Part shown: positions 18,301 through 28,667 of the stretch, piece after piece | How the letters are laid out: the number at the start of each line of letters is the position of its first letter | How positions within the stretch are numbered: the first letter of the stretch is position 1 | Assembly (NCBI RefSeq): GCF_015351475.1 | Contig: NZ_JADKPR010000014.1 | Coordinates: 62,001-126,000 of the forward strand | DNA: 64,000 nt | Direction: 5' to 3' | From: Flavobacterium sp. HJJ | GTDB lineage: Bacteria; Bacteroidota; Bacteroidia; Flavobacteriales; Flavobacteriaceae | The notes under the pieces: generated by a model | Seen by the model: the letters and a program-made list of their open reading frames with translations, nothing else | The model's database searches: none | What the model was told of the DNA's origin: nothing | Position numbers and translations under genes: made by a program

Positions 18301-21300
18301 ACAGTTTTTATCAGATGAAGAAGAAGCTACTGTTACCTTTAACGGAATTTCTATTTGATAAAAATCATTAGAATAATCGGCCCCAATACGCAGGAAAGCA
18401 ACCATCTGATTGTCTTTTAACTCGGTTTCAAACGGCAAAGATTCTGCATGCAGAAACATTTTGAGTTTATTATACTGACGCATATCAATATTGAAACTCT
18501 TGAAAGCACCGCGCCCGTCCAAAGGTTCTAAACCACCTCCAGAAATCCGCATTGACAAAGACTGTTCGTCCTGATTGACAACCGTATTATTGTTATACAG
18601 CTGTTCTCTTTTAACACTAGGCGGACTTACATAATTGATAGGACATTTATTGGAGTTCTCTTCAATATTAACCGAGGCCGTTTCAAAAACAGTTGCATCA
18701 TCATTAACATTTATATCATTAGGATCTAATGAATTTGCATAACGTCTCCATTCTCCTCGCATTAAATCTAAAGCACCGAAACGCAAAGTAACCTGATCTG
18801 TAAAATTGGTCATGAACATTCTCATGAAACGAATTGACCTAAAATCTGAAATTTTTCCAATAGTATCCTGTGGCTGAGAAATAGGGATTTTAAACTGAAT
18901 CCATCTTGCATCTGTAGTAGTACCGTTTGGCAAGGTTACAACCGTATTTCGTTCATCCGAAATATAATTCTGCCCCACTTTCATATCTGGTTTCATATCA
19001 ATGCTGTATTCATAATACGCATTAATAGTATTCATCGTATTATCTCTATTCACATCTTCAACATCTGGAATTGTTGTAGAACCTCTGTTAGGGGAATTAA
19101 TATTAACCGTTGAATTATTTTCGACCCCATTATAATTTTTATACCGATCAAGCACACTGCCTGTAGTATTGAGATAATATGTGTAATCATCTGCCGCCGG
19201 GTCGGGATCAGAGGCATAATTGTTATATACTTTTGCTTCATCTTTTGACGCAAGTCCATCAAAACCAATATCCTGATTGATACGGTTGTTTTCATTATTA
19301 TCAAAAGCATAAATCAATGATTGCGACGCTGGTGCATTACCCCAAACTGGCGGTGGATTTACCAAAACCTGATCGGGTCCAAGACCATTTTCATAGACTT
19401 TTCGACCATCTTTCAAAACATCTTCGGAGATTTCGCCCAAATTAAAATAAATTTTACCTGAATTTGTATTTGATGTTTTCCCCGCTCCTACATAAGGATC
19501 CATAACCCAAAACTGGATATACTCCACGTTGCTTTGCTCAAAATTTGTAGAACTTAAAGATCTTATAATTCCTCCGTAATTTTCTCTGGGTGTATCAGAA
19601 ACATTTAAATTATTATTGTAAGGACCTCGTTCCTTTGGATAAAAACTCAAATCGAAAGTACTCACAACAAGTGACTGCCCCTGAACAATATCTGTTAACG
19701 GGTATAACTCTTCACTATAAACTCTCCTTGTTGCATTGGTAGACAAATCATCATTGGTTATTCCTGACGGTTTTGAAGTGTAAAAAACAGGATCAATTGA
19801 ATACCATGAAAGTTTTCCTCTTTTGAAACCATAGTCCAGCCCTTCTGAGTTTCCATTAAAATTATAAGTGCTTCTGCTGCTATTTGCCGGTGTAGAAGAT
19901 AAAGCCCATGCATATGGAGAACGCAGATCTATTGATGACTGAGAACTTTCAAAATCATCAACATATATGGTAGATTCTCCTTCAAACTTATCCCCTTTAG
20001 ATGCATTCGGCATCAAATAAGCAAACTCACCGCTTACTGTAACAGATGAAGGAGCATCTGTATCTATATTAGGAAGCTTATTAACCAGACGGGTAAAAAA
20101 TGGAACCTGAGAAGAATAATTTCCATGCAGTCCAAATATACTATTATCGACAGATTCTTGTCCGTAACTGGATTTTTGGGTAAATGGTTTTTCTTTTAGA
20201 TTCAAAAAAGTGGCACCAACCATAAAGTTTTCAGAAATTAGATGGTCGACATTCACACCAAAAAATCTTCTGGTCTGCTGACCAAAAACCGAATTATTTT
20301 CTAACGAAATTTCGACTGGCGTACTAGATCCCTGAAGAGAAGGATCTAGAATCTGGACTTTTCCTAACTGATAATTAACGCTATAATCTACTCCTTCCAC
20401 CAAAACCCTGCCCGCTGCTGTAACTCTCACAGAACCTATAGGAACATTGAAAGCTCCTATTGGAATTCCGTCACTGCCTACAGCTTTATACTTACCGCGC
20501 AAAAGAAATTTATTCAGCTCTGGAAATTGAATTGCCTTTGCTTGTGTAACGCTGTACATATAAGGATTCACATATTTTTTCTGATTCTCATTATAAGTAG
20601 ATACATCATTATAATTTTCGGCAGAGTCATTAGTTTTCAACTTAGAAAACAGTAATTCCCCAAAAGGTTCTTTAGTTGTAAAAATCAATCTTCCGTTTTG
20701 AGTATCGACGGTCATCCCAGGAATAAAATCAAAAAAACCGTCACCGCCTGCTTGGGGATCATTATTATAATTGAGTTTGTCTACTTCTAAGACTTTTAAT
20801 AAAGTAGTATTATCAACCGTAACGGCAGGATCGGGATTTGGCGGAAATTTAGGACCTGTAACTGGTGTAATATAATTTAACGCAGATGGGTTTTTATATA
20901 ATATATTTAGCCTAAAGTCTTCTTGCTGTAACTGATAAGCTCCCTGAATCTGATAAATATTTTTCATCATCAGGTTCCAAACTGGATCTGCAACATTTAG
21001 CAGACTGCTTTTTAGCATTTTTAATACTAAAGTCTGAGAAACAACAGTTTGATTAGAACCCTGACTTCCTCCAACCACTGTTGCTTCGACACCGTCATTC
21101 CCAAATTCCCCTACCTGGTATGTATTTTCTCCAATCGAATATTGATAAGCTACAGCCAGAATCTCGTCATTTCCTAATCTTTGCTGCAAGGAGATATATC
21201 CTAGCTGTGGATGAAAAGTGTATTCGTTAGGCAATAACTTTCGAGCGTTTTCTAACTTTGAATAATCCTGGCCCTCACTGGCCTTAGTGCTCCCAGGAAG

Positions 21301-22557
21301 CAAAAAACCATCATTGGCGGTTACAATTTCTCTAATATTGCTATTCAGATAACCATTCCCAGACTTAATTCTAGCTGGATCGTAATTATTGTTTCCATTA
21401 TCGGCAGGAGAATTCACAGGTTTAAGAAACATTCCTGCTGGAGGTCCTCCAGAAGCACCATCTTCCAGTACTACAACCTTTCCATCAGGCAAACCTGTTA
21501 ATTGAGCTTCTCCTAAATCCTGAAGTGCAATAATATTTCTTAAATTATTGCTGGTAGTATTCACCCTATTTTGTTTATTGGTTACCCATACTTCTATCCG
21601 GGTAATCTGAACTCTGGATTTAATGAAAGGATAATCTTTTAACGAAGCATCGTATTTGTCTCTAAAATATTGCGACAGGAAGAAATGCCTGTCATTATCA
21701 TAATCCAAACCATACATTTCAAATTCCTGAATGGTTCCGCCACCTTGGGCCGTTACTTTTTTGGCCTGCGATTTTTGTTCAGAGAAAACCCCTGTAACTG
21801 TAGTTTTACCAAACTGCAGTTCGGTTTTTACCCCAAATAAACTTTGAGCTCCCTGAATCAAAGTACTGTTTAAAGGCATGCTGACATTTCCAACCTCAAT
21901 TTTTCGGACAATATCATCATCTGCCGGAGTGTATTCCAGTTTTAATAAATTTTGAAAAGCAAATGTGGATTGGGTATCAAAATTAGCATTCACATTAAGT
22001 CTTGTACCAACTTTACCCAACAGACTCATACTTATCCGCTGATTAAAATCGAATGAAGTATTTGTGCGGTTTCTGGGTGAGAATGCTGGATTATCTTGTT
22101 TAGTATACAATAATCCTAAATCTACTTCAATCGATCCGGTAGGTTTTACGTCGATAGTATTACTCCCAAAAATAGATTCAAAAAGTCCTGATTTTATGTA
22201 ATAACGAGGCAATAAATCTTTTTTTGCCGCATCGCTCCCTTTTTTATTTCCATCAATAGCATCCAGTTTTTTTCCAAAATACTGATTCATGGATTCTTTT
22301 AACATCAGTTTTTCATATTCTGCTGGAGTTAAAACAATAGGATAATTGATATTGAAATCATCTACCGAACTGGTATAAACATAAGTATTAGTAACTGGAT
22401 CATAGGTATAGGCAGACAATATGCTTTTAGGATTTGCTAATTGAAGCTCTCCAACATCATATCCTTTTTTTATAGTATCCTGAACAGCATCCTGCACTTG
22501 AGCCTGAGACACGAAGCCACAAAAAAATACCAGCAAAAAAATGTATATTTTATGCAT
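15373..22557 (-). CDS. sprA: SprA, outer-membrane translocon of type IX secretion and gliding
   Basis: Giant outer-membrane protein of 2394 residues with a signal peptide ending VSQAQ. SprA of F. johnsoniae is known as a 36-strand beta-barrel that is the protein-conducting channel of the type IX secretion system, required for export of the SprB and RemA adhesins and chitinase. The length, the early 'YYIKSGLFESIFGSNTID' motif, the repeated soluble segments with SFDLSFYPKERGPYN, and the C-terminal aromatic strand ending FTFRYNFGN agree with this. The ruvA-sprA-gcvH order is the typical arrangement. No frameshift is visible. Confidence 0.96.
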   Translation of the reverse strand: MHKIYIFLLVFFCGFVSQAQVQDAVQDTIKKGYDVGELQLANPKSILSAYTYDPVTNTYVYTSSVDDFNINYPIVLTPAEYEKLMLKESMNQYFGKKLDAIDGNKKGSDAAKKDLLPRYYIKSGLFESIFGSNTIDVKPTGSIEVDLGLLYTKQDNPAFSPRNRTNTSFDFNQRISMSLLGKVGTRLNVNANFDTQSTFAFQNLLKLEYTPADDDIVRKIEVGNVSMPLNSTLIQGAQSLFGVKTELQFGKTTVTGVFSEQKSQAKKVTAQGGGTIQEFEMYGLDYDNDRHFFLSQYFRDKYDASLKDYPFIKSRVQITRIEVWVTNKQNRVNTTSNNLRNIIALQDLGEAQLTGLPDGKVVVLEDGASGGPPAGMFLKPVNSPADNGNNNYDPARIKSGNGYLNSNIREIVTANDGFLLPGSTKASEGQDYSKLENARKLLPNEYTFHPQLGYISLQQRLGNDEILAVAYQYSIGENTYQVGEFGNDGVEATVVGGSQGSNQTVVSQTLVLKMLKSSLLNVADPVWNLMMKNIYQIQGAYQLQQEDFRLNILYKNPSALNYITPVTGPKFPPNPDPAVTVDNTTLLKVLEVDKLNYNNDPQAGGDGFFDFIPGMTVDTQNGRLIFTTKEPFGELLFSKLKTNDSAENYNDVSTYNENQKKYVNPYMYSVTQAKAIQFPELNKFLLRGKYKAVGSDGIPIGAFNVPIGSVRVTAAGRVLVEGVDYSVNYQLGKVQILDPSLQGSSTPVEISLENNSVFGQQTRRFFGVNVDHLISENFMVGATFLNLKEKPFTQKSSYGQESVDNSIFGLHGNYSSQVPFFTRLVNKLPNIDTDAPSSVTVSGEFAYLMPNASKGDKFEGESTIYVDDFESSQSSIDLRSPYAWALSSTPANSSRSTYNFNGNSEGLDYGFKRGKLSWYSIDPVFYTSKPSGITNDDLSTNATRRVYSEELYPLTDIVQGQSLVVSTFDLSFYPKERGPYNNNLNVSDTPRENYGGIIRSLSSTNFEQSNVEYIQFWVMDPYVGAGKTSNTNSGKIYFNLGEISEDVLKDGRKVYENGLGPDQVLVNPPPVWGNAPASQSLIYAFDNNENNRINQDIGFDGLASKDEAKVYNNYASDPDPAADDYTYYLNTTGSVLDRYKNYNGVENNSTVNINSPNRGSTTIPDVEDVNRDNTMNTINAYYEYSIDMKPDMKVGQNYISDERNTVVTLPNGTTTDARWIQFKIPISQPQDTIGKISDFRSIRFMRMFMTNFTDQVTLRFGALDLMRGEWRRYANSLDPNDINVNDDATVFETASVNIEENSNKCPINYVSPPSVKREQLYNNNTVVNQDEQSLSMRISGGGLEPLDGRGAFKSFNIDMRQYNKLKMFLHAESLPFETELKDNQMVAFLRIGADYSNDFYQIEIPLKVTVASSSSDKNCPPTSADLVWPTDNEIDLSLKLLTDLKLKSLKIDKTTLPADGIYYSDDDPNVKDGDGDSKLRLGIKGNPNLGLIRNIMLGVKSNEPHQDIKGEVWFNELRLADMDNKGGIAALLNVDTNFADLATVSFTGNMKNFGFGTIEQGPNERSREDIQQYNVVTNINLGRFLPKKWGVNLPFNYSVGEEIITPEYDPFYEDIKLKQVLDDADTDAERKAKRTQAIDYTKRKSINLIGVRKDRSAEKKPMPYDVENFTFSQYYNEVERHDFEIEKNVDQQSRTTLDYAFAFQPKPVEPFQKTKFMKKSTYWKFLSDLNFNYLPSSVTFSTNVIRQSNEQQFRQVEDIGIGFEPLFRRNFGFNYQYGFNFNLTKSLKINYTAASRNLVKNYLDEFNEPIDNVTIWDGYLDTGTANFHMQQFILNYEIPLNKIPVLGFIKANYSYTGDYSWQKSSEALNNVSIGDVSYDLGNTVQNAKSSTLNTTFNMETLYKYIGISKSAPKSPPKTLAPPKPGEKIVKSDPIKQINHNQFIDGLKGVLTSVKNIQLTFTENQGTVLPGYTPSVGFFGSSKPTLGFVFGSQSDVRFEAAKNGWLTNYPEFNQNYATVNKQEFKGSANLEIIPDLKIDLLADRSYSENFSEQYDVTTDNGSLKYNSRSPYNYGIFSISTLLIGTSFSTSNEVRSTAFDQFRNNRLTVANRLAVERGIDITNPANLDSKGFPLGFSSSSQAVLLPSFLAAYSGSSADNVSFDIFKSFPVPNWAITYNGLMRYEFFKKTFKRFSLKQNYRASYTVNSFRSNFNYTKDPNGLDDSGNYYSPTIMSNVTLVEQFNPLVRIDFELKNSFKLLTQINRDRALSMSFDNNLLTEVHGVEYVVGLGYRIKDVIFSSKLADNPTGIIKSDINIKADLTYRDSQTIVRYLDYDNNQLGGGQNIWTLNTTADYSLSKNLTIIFYYNHSFSKPVISTSFPLTNISSGFTFRYNFGN

Positions 22558-22581
22558 ATCAATTAGGCTTGGTAAATGACC

Positions 22582-23163
22582 TTATAAATTTTTTAAAGCT
22601 TTTTTAATTATTGTTTCCACAGTAGCCTCTGGATCTTCTTTAATGATTTTTTCAATAACTTTTTCAGAAGTCTTCCTAACAAAACCAAGAACTTCTAGAG
22701 CAGATAACGCTTCATCTTTGTTAGTATTGCTCTGCATCATTGAAACTTCGTCCAAATCATACAATTTTAACACTTTTTCTTTTAAATCGAGTATGGCTCT
22801 TTGGGCAGTTTTGGCTCCAATCCCTTTTATTCTCTGAATTGCTGCAACATCACCAGAAGCAATTGCATTAATAATCTGCTTGGGTTCCAGAGACGAAAGC
22901 ATTGTTCGTGCTATGCCTGCACCAATTCCGGAAACTGATATCAGCATTTTAAAAATTTCTCTTTCAGACTTCTCAACAAAACCAAACAAAGTGTGTGCAT
23001 CTTCCTTTATCTGCAGATAAGTAAACAGCTTAATAAAATCTGTATTAGGCAATAAAGCATATGTATGAAGGGATATATTTACATGATAACCAACTCCGCC
23101 ACATTCAATTACCACTTCGGTGGGGTTTTTCTCTACTAATTTTCCTTGCAAATGTGCTATCAT
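22582..23163 (-). CDS. ruvA: Holliday junction DNA helicase subunit RuvA
   Basis: Protein of 193 residues binding Holliday junctions and loading the RuvB motor. The N-terminal OB fold (MIAHLQGKLVEKNPTEVVIE), two helix-hairpin-helix motifs (SGIGAGIARTML near 78; IKGIGAKTAQRAI near 113) and the C-terminal RuvB-contacting domain (about 145-193) are all present. It ends 24 bp before sprA. ruvB is separate at 28.7 kb and ruvC is not in the window. Confidence 0.96.
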   Translation of the reverse strand: MIAHLQGKLVEKNPTEVVIECGGVGYHVNISLHTYALLPNTDFIKLFTYLQIKEDAHTLFGFVEKSEREIFKMLISVSGIGAGIARTMLSSLEPKQIINAIASGDVAAIQRIKGIGAKTAQRAILDLKEKVLKLYDLDEVSMMQSNTNKDEALSALEVLGFVRKTSEKVIEKIIKEDPEATVETIIKKALKNL

Positions 23164-23313
23164 AAAATAAATTATCTATTCAAATATAATAAAAATTTGA
23201 GATTAAAAGATAAATGCACTGCTGATATTAGATTACTCATTTCCGGATGTAAACTAACAGATGTCATTTCTTTCTTAAAACCTCAAATTTTAATCGTAAG
23301 TATTTTGCTATTA

Positions 23314-25596
23314 TTATCCTTTCAATCTTGCGCTTTTTTCTTGAGCATCAATTACTGCTATTGCAGCCATATTTACCATTTCTTCTACTCTTGCTCCTAA
23401 CTGGAAAACATGCACTGGATGTTTCATTCCCATCATAATCGGCCCGATTGATCCCGCTTTATTCAGTTCCTTCATTAACTTATATGTAATATTAGCTGAC
23501 TCAAGATTTGGAAAAACCAAAGTATTTACTTTTTTGCCTGCCAATTTTGAAAAAGGAAATTTAGCAGATAACATATCCGGGTTTAAGGCAAAATCAGCCT
23601 GAACCTCACCATCTACAATAATTTCAGGATGGTGCTCATGCAGGTAGGCTACAGCTTCTTTTACTTTTGAAGCACTTGGATTTCCTGAAGAACCAAAATT
23701 TGAATACGACACCATTGCTATGACAGGCTCGACACCAAACATTTTTGCAGTGTTAGCAGTCATGACAGCAATTTTTGCTAATTCTTCTGCCGTTGGATTC
23801 ACGTTTATTGCAGTATCTGATAAAAACATTGGTCCTCTGGCTGTCATCATAATATTAGTTGTCGCTACTAACGAAACATTAGGTGCCTTCCCTATAATCT
23901 GCAGCAGCGGCTTAACAACCGAGGGATAACTTCTGGAATGCCCGGAAACCATTGCATCTGCTTCACCAGTGTTTACCATCATGGCCGCAAAATAATTGCG
24001 TTCTCTCATGAACTTTTCAGCATCATAAAACGAGATTCCATTCCTTTTTCTAGATTCCCATAGTACAGCTGCATATCTGGTTCTTCTTTCTTCCTCCTCA
24101 TTAAGTTTTGGGTCAATAATCTGTAGATCAGCATCAAAACCCAGTTCGCCTTTTAACTCAGATATAATTTCTTTATTCCCTAATAAAATAGGAAAACCAA
24201 TACCTTCTTCATAAACAATCTGAGCCGCTTTTAAAACATCTAATTGTTCAGCTTCGGCAAAGACAATTCGTTTAGGATCTGTTTTTGCTCTATTGGTAAT
24301 CAGGCGAATCATTTTATTGTCATTACCAAGACGTTCCAATAATTCTTCTTTATACTTATCCCAATCTGTAATTGGATTCAATGCAACCCCAGATTCCATA
24401 GCAGCCTTTGCAACCGCAGGAGCAACCTCAGATATTAATCTTGGATCAAAAGGCTTCGGGATAATATATTCCCTTCCAAAAACCAGTTTTGTAGCACCAT
24501 ACGCTATATTTACCTGTTCAGGCACATTCTCTTTAGCAAGTGCTGCAAGAGATTTTACAGCTGCCATTTTCATAGCCTCATTTATCTTTGTAGCACGAAC
24601 ATCAAGTGCTCCTCTGAAAATATATGGAAACCCGAGTACATTATTAACCTGATTAGGATGATCCGAACGTCCTGTTGCCATAATTACATCTTTACGTGTA
24701 GCAACAGCAAGATCATAGGCAATTTCAGGATTTGGATTTGCCATTGCAAAAACGATTGGGTTCGCTGCCATTGACAATAACATTTCAGCTGACATTACAT
24801 TAGCTGTTGAGAGTCCTAAGAAAATATCCGATCCTTTTACTGCTTCTTCAAGACTAATAGAAGCACCATCAATTGCATATTTAAGCTGCAATTCAGACAG
24901 ATTAGGGTTATCTTTTGTCAAAAGACCTTTGCTGTTGTACATTAAAATGTTCTCTTTTTTTACTCCCAATAAAACATACAAATCGGCACATGCAATAGCT
25001 GCAGATCCTGCTCCGGAAACAACCATTTTTACATCTTCAGCTTTTTTATCAGACAATTCTAATGCGTTAATCAAAGCTGCCGAAGATATAATAGCCGTTC
25101 CATGCTGATCATCATGCATCACAGGAATATTGAGTTCTTCCACTAATCTGCGCTCAATTTCAAAAGATTCTGGTGCTTTAATATCTTCTAGATTTATGCC
25201 TCCAAATGTTGGTGCTATATTTTTTACAGTCTGTATAAATTCTTCAACATCCTTAGTTCCAATCTCAATATCAAATACATCAATATCCGAAAATATTTTG
25301 AACAAAAGACCTTTTCCTTCCATTACGGGCTTTGAAGCTTCTGGTCCAATATCACCAAGCCCCAAAACAGCTGTTCCATTTGAGATTACAGCTACCAGAT
25401 TTCCTTTTGCCGTATATTTATAAACATTATTTATGTCTTTAGCAATTTCTAAACAAGGTTCTGCAACTCCTGGAGAATAAGCCAAAGACAAATCTCTTTG
25501 TGTTGCATATTTTTTGGTTGGAACTACTTGTATTTTCCCTGGAGTCGGTTTAGCGTGATACAATAACGCTTCGGTTCTTTTACTATTATTGTCCAT
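23314..25596 (-). CDS. maeB: NADP-type malic enzyme fused to a phosphotransacetylase domain
   Basis: Protein of 760 residues. The malic enzyme N-terminal domain (about 10-160, LSLAYSPGVAEPCLEI) and dinucleotide-binding domain (about 165-400, VVSGAGSAAIACADL) convert malate to pyruvate and CO2. The C-terminal half (about 430-755; RKRNGISFYDAEKFMRERN, MMVNTGEADAMVSGHSRSY) is phosphotransacetylase-like. In E. coli MaeB this domain is regulatory, sensing acetyl-CoA. Length is typical. It stands alone; a terminator of the upstream gene lies before it. Confidence 0.94.
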   Translation of the reverse strand: MDNNSKRTEALLYHAKPTPGKIQVVPTKKYATQRDLSLAYSPGVAEPCLEIAKDINNVYKYTAKGNLVAVISNGTAVLGLGDIGPEASKPVMEGKGLLFKIFSDIDVFDIEIGTKDVEEFIQTVKNIAPTFGGINLEDIKAPESFEIERRLVEELNIPVMHDDQHGTAIISSAALINALELSDKKAEDVKMVVSGAGSAAIACADLYVLLGVKKENILMYNSKGLLTKDNPNLSELQLKYAIDGASISLEEAVKGSDIFLGLSTANVMSAEMLLSMAANPIVFAMANPNPEIAYDLAVATRKDVIMATGRSDHPNQVNNVLGFPYIFRGALDVRATKINEAMKMAAVKSLAALAKENVPEQVNIAYGATKLVFGREYIIPKPFDPRLISEVAPAVAKAAMESGVALNPITDWDKYKEELLERLGNDNKMIRLITNRAKTDPKRIVFAEAEQLDVLKAAQIVYEEGIGFPILLGNKEIISELKGELGFDADLQIIDPKLNEEEERRTRYAAVLWESRKRNGISFYDAEKFMRERNYFAAMMVNTGEADAMVSGHSRSYPSVVKPLLQIIGKAPNVSLVATTNIMMTARGPMFLSDTAINVNPTAEELAKIAVMTANTAKMFGVEPVIAMVSYSNFGSSGNPSASKVKEAVAYLHEHHPEIIVDGEVQADFALNPDMLSAKFPFSKLAGKKVNTLVFPNLESANITYKLMKELNKAGSIGPIMMGMKHPVHVFQLGARVEEMVNMAAIAVIDAQEKSARLKG

Positions 25597-25696
25597 TTTT
25601 TATTTTTTTTACTAGTAACAAAGATAAGCCACCAGCTTTAAAACTGAAGCTTTTATCACAATCTTTTACTATTTTGATGTAATTTATAACTAAAAA

Positions 25697-25724
25697 AAAT
25701 AGCTGCATTGAAATGCAGCTATTT
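25697..25724 (-). terminator. Intrinsic terminator after the CBS-domain gene
   Basis: A perfect 12-bp stem (25697-25708 with 25713-25724, core AGCTGCAT) with a TGAA loop, in A/T-rich flanks, sits 22 bp after the CBS gene stop. It can act in both directions but serves the minus strand here. Confidence 0.75.
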
Positions 25725-25745
25725 AATAAAAATCTCAACTCACTG

Positions 25746-26171
25746 TTACTGTGAAATATATGAATCCAGATGCTTAATTGTTTCTTTTTGAACTTCAATT
25801 ATAGCTTTTACAACATCACCGATAGACACAAGTCCAATTATCACTTCATTTTCAATCACTGGCAGATGTCTTATTCTTCTTCCGCTCATTAATCCCATGC
25901 AATATTCCAAATTATCTGAAGGCTTAACGGTTACAACATCACTCTCCATGATTTCACTTACAGATGTTTTTTTAGATGACTTATCTTTTAAAACAATTTT
26001 TCTCGCATAATCCCTTTCCGATAAAATCCCTTTTAAAACTCCATTGTCAATTACAAGTATCGCTCCTATGTTTTTTTCTCCCATAACCCGTAATGCTTCG
26101 AATACGGTAAAGTCCGAAACAATAGAATATACCTCCGACCCTTTTTTTCTTAGTATCTGATTTACAGTCAT
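25746..26171 (-). CDS. CBS-domain pair protein
   Basis: Protein of 141 residues made only of two CBS motifs forming one Bateman module: the first around MGEKNIGAILVIDNGVLKGI (residue ~32) and the second around GRRIRHLPVIENEVIIGLVS (~94). Such stand-alone proteins bind adenine nucleotides and act as energy or redox sensors; the partner here is unknown. It is flanked by a terminator and by a 214-bp gap without genes. Confidence 0.85.
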   Translation of the reverse strand: MTVNQILRKKGSEVYSIVSDFTVFEALRVMGEKNIGAILVIDNGVLKGILSERDYARKIVLKDKSSKKTSVSEIMESDVVTVKPSDNLEYCMGLMSGRRIRHLPVIENEVIIGLVSIGDVVKAIIEVQKETIKHLDSYISQ

Positions 26172-26385
26172 AATAGATAAATTTTAGAAAGTTAAATTTA
26201 GAAAAAAAAGATATACAAAAACCAAAAAAATCAAAATTTAATCTTTGAAACCAAAATTGAAATCTAAATGAACTAACAAAATACTGAAAATAAATTCTGT
26301 CATAGAATGCAAAATGTTAATTATCTATTTGTTTTTTTAGGTCCAAAACCAGTCATTAAAAAGTAAAAACTGCCAGTTTCGTAAT

Positions 26386-27312
26386 TTATTCAAGGAAAAG
26401 GATATTTCTCTTTAAGCCTTTAAATTTTGATCTTTTAAGAGGGGAATCTTTAAAAACCTTTTTGAAGGTTTCTTCGGTAATTTCTATCCAATCTTTTTTG
26501 GACATAGAAAGCAATTCAGGATTGGCTTTTAACAAAGGCTCATTGTGCGGTTTAGAAAAACGGTTCCAGGGACAGACGTCCTGACAAACGTCACAACCAA
26601 AAGCCCAGTCATCGAATTTTCCTTTCATTTCCATTGGAATATTATCTTTCAGTTCAATTGTAAAATAAGAAATACATTTACTGCCGTCAACAACATACGG
26701 AGCAACAATTGCCTGTGTGGGACATGCATCCAGACATGCGGTACACGAACCACAATGATCAGTAACGGCATGATCGTATTCTAAATCAAGATCAATAATA
26801 AGTTCGGCGATAAAATAAAAAGACCCTGTTTTTTGAGTCAGCAAATTACTGTTCTTGCCAATCCAGCCCAAACCGCTTTTGGCAGCCCAGGCCTTATCCA
26901 ATACCGGTGCAGAATCCACAAAAGCACGGCCTGACACTTCACCAATATGCTGCTGAATTGAAAACAAAAATTCATTAAGTTTTTCTCTGATGACAAAATG
27001 ATAATCCTGACCATACGCATATTTAGAAATCTTATAGGAATCAGGATTTTGGGTTTCCGAAGGATAATAGTTCAATAATAGGGAAACCACGCTTTTGGCA
27101 TCATCTACTAATACAGTTGGATCTAAACGCTTATCAAAGTGATTTGCCATATAGGACATCTGTCCATTATAATTTTTATTCAGCCAATTTTCTAAACGGG
27201 GAGCTTCCTGCTCAAGAAAGCCTGCCTTCGAGATACCGCAAGACAAAAATCCAAGGCGCTTAGCTTCAGCTTTTATAAATTTAGAATAGATTTCTTTAGA
27301 ATTGATTGTCAT
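26386..27312 (-). CDS. queG: Epoxyqueuosine reductase
   Basis: Protein of 308 residues catalysing the last step of queuosine formation in tRNA, reducing epoxyqueuosine with cobalamin. Two [4Fe-4S] clusters are shown by [12 protein letters not shown] (about 189-200) and [11 protein letters not shown] (about 239-249). The [18 protein letters not shown] motif is typical. The C-terminal HEAT extension of some family members is absent, giving the short form. Its ATG overlaps the P450 stop by 4 bp. Confidence 0.94.
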   Translation of the reverse strand: MTINSKEIYSKFIKAEAKRLGFLSCGISKAGFLEQEAPRLENWLNKNYNGQMSYMANHFDKRLDPTVLVDDAKSVVSLLLNYYPSETQNPDSYKISKYAYGQDYHFVIREKLNEFLFSIQQHIGEVSGRAFVDSAPVLDKAWAAKSGLGWIGKNSNLLTQKTGSFYFIAELIIDLDLEYDHAVTDHCGSCTACLDACPTQAIVAPYVVDGSKCISYFTIELKDNIPMEMKGKFDDWAFGCDVCQDVCPWNRFSKPHNEPLLKANPELLSMSKKDWIEITEETFKKVFKDSPLKRSKFKGLKRNILFLE

Positions 27313-28649
27313 CTTTTTGCAAATAAAACTTCAACACCTACAGGTTTCAAAGTAACCAGCGGATTAAACTGAACTTCTCCGCTTACTGGTTTTGTCTCAT
27401 ATTTTTTTACAATTTTAAAAAGCGTAAGACACATTTCATAAATGGCAAAACCGGTACCTATACACATCCTAGGCCCAGCCCCGAAAGGATAAAAATACTG
27501 CATGGAATGTTTTTTTTCATCACCTAAAAAACGCTCGGGATTAAACTCGTCCGGATTCTTCCAATATTTTGGATTCCGGTGCAGTTCATATAATGAAATA
27601 CCAATAAGCGTTCCTTTTTTTATATGATAAGAACCAATAATATCATCAGTAACATTCTGCCTGTCCACAATCCAAGCTGGCGGATACAGACGCATGGATT
27701 CATTTAGAACAGCATTAATATAAGTCATCCTCTGCAGCTGAGTAACAGTGTCACTTTCATAGGATTCAATTTCTATAATTTCTTCCCAAACTTTTTGCTG
27801 CACATCAGGATGTTTTGCTAAAAGATAAAGCGTAAAAGTCAGGGCATTTGCAGTTGTTTCGTAACCAGCGACAAAAAGGATTTTAATTTCGTCTATTAAT
27901 TGAGAAATTGACATTCCTTCGCCAGTATCTTCATATCGTGTTTCAAGAAGCATATTCAGCAAATCATTAGTTTGTACATCTGAAGCTGTTCTCTCCTCAA
28001 TAATTTCTTTAATAATATTATTGTTCTCTAATGATAATAGAAAGTGCTTTTTTGTTTCTCCGCTCAAATAAAACCACCATCCTTTATGCGGAAGTCTTAC
28101 TTCTTTAATTAAGAACTTTTGAACTTCATCAACAATAAATTTTATTCTATTTAATTTTTCTTTTGAAGCAGAAAGATGAAATAATGATTTTGCAACAACA
28201 GTATATGCCAGCTGACTCATTACAGGAAATATATCGACTGGTTTTTCTTCAGGCAAATTATTTAATTCAGAGACTATAATCTGTTCCATATTGACAACCA
28301 GTTCATTCATTTTCTGCTTATGAAAAGCTGGCTGAATTAATCTTCTTTGCTTCAGCCAAAATTCGCCATCGGAAGTCAAAAGACCTTTCCCAAGATATTT
28401 TGACAGATATACTGTCTGAATATTGGACTTATAATAATTTTTATGGTTTTTCTGTAATATGTAAATGGCTATTTCATTATCCCTTGACAGAACCAGATGT
28501 TTATTCCTGCCTATTCTAACAGAAAAAGTATCACCTAATTTGTCAAAATATTTTTTATGAAAAGGAATCGGATTTTTACGAATACCTTCAGCATCTAAAA
28601 AGAAATTAACTATTGAAAGTCTTTCAGGATAATTGTATTTCTTCTTCAT
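27309..28649 (-). CDS. Cytochrome P450
   Basis: Heme monooxygenase of 446 residues from the ATG at 28649 (a GTG four codons earlier is less likely). Visible motifs: I-helix [11 protein letters not shown] (oxygen activation), K-helix ExxR in NESMRLYPP, and the heme-thiolate loop [14 protein letters not shown] near the C-terminus. There is no fused reductase; redox partners are not nearby. It is placed between ruvB and queG, 18 bp from ruvB and overlapping queG by 4 bp. The substrate cannot be told; fatty acids or terpenoids are the usual candidates for this soluble CYP102/CYP4-like type. Confidence 0.92.
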   Translation of the reverse strand: MKKKYNYPERLSIVNFFLDAEGIRKNPIPFHKKYFDKLGDTFSVRIGRNKHLVLSRDNEIAIYILQKNHKNYYKSNIQTVYLSKYLGKGLLTSDGEFWLKQRRLIQPAFHKQKMNELVVNMEQIIVSELNNLPEEKPVDIFPVMSQLAYTVVAKSLFHLSASKEKLNRIKFIVDEVQKFLIKEVRLPHKGWWFYLSGETKKHFLLSLENNNIIKEIIEERTASDVQTNDLLNMLLETRYEDTGEGMSISQLIDEIKILFVAGYETTANALTFTLYLLAKHPDVQQKVWEEIIEIESYESDTVTQLQRMTYINAVLNESMRLYPPAWIVDRQNVTDDIIGSYHIKKGTLIGISLYELHRNPKYWKNPDEFNPERFLGDEKKHSMQYFYPFGAGPRMCIGTGFAIYEMCLTLFKIVKKYETKPVSGEVQFNPLVTLKPVGVEVLFAKR

Positions 28650-28667
28650 CGCAATTGGCACAAAATT

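Noticed and set aside
25586..25798. 70-codon minus-strand frame between maeB and the CBS gene
   Set aside because: It covers the terminator hairpin and the maeB start, has no signal or known motif, and overlaps the CBS gene; it is chance.
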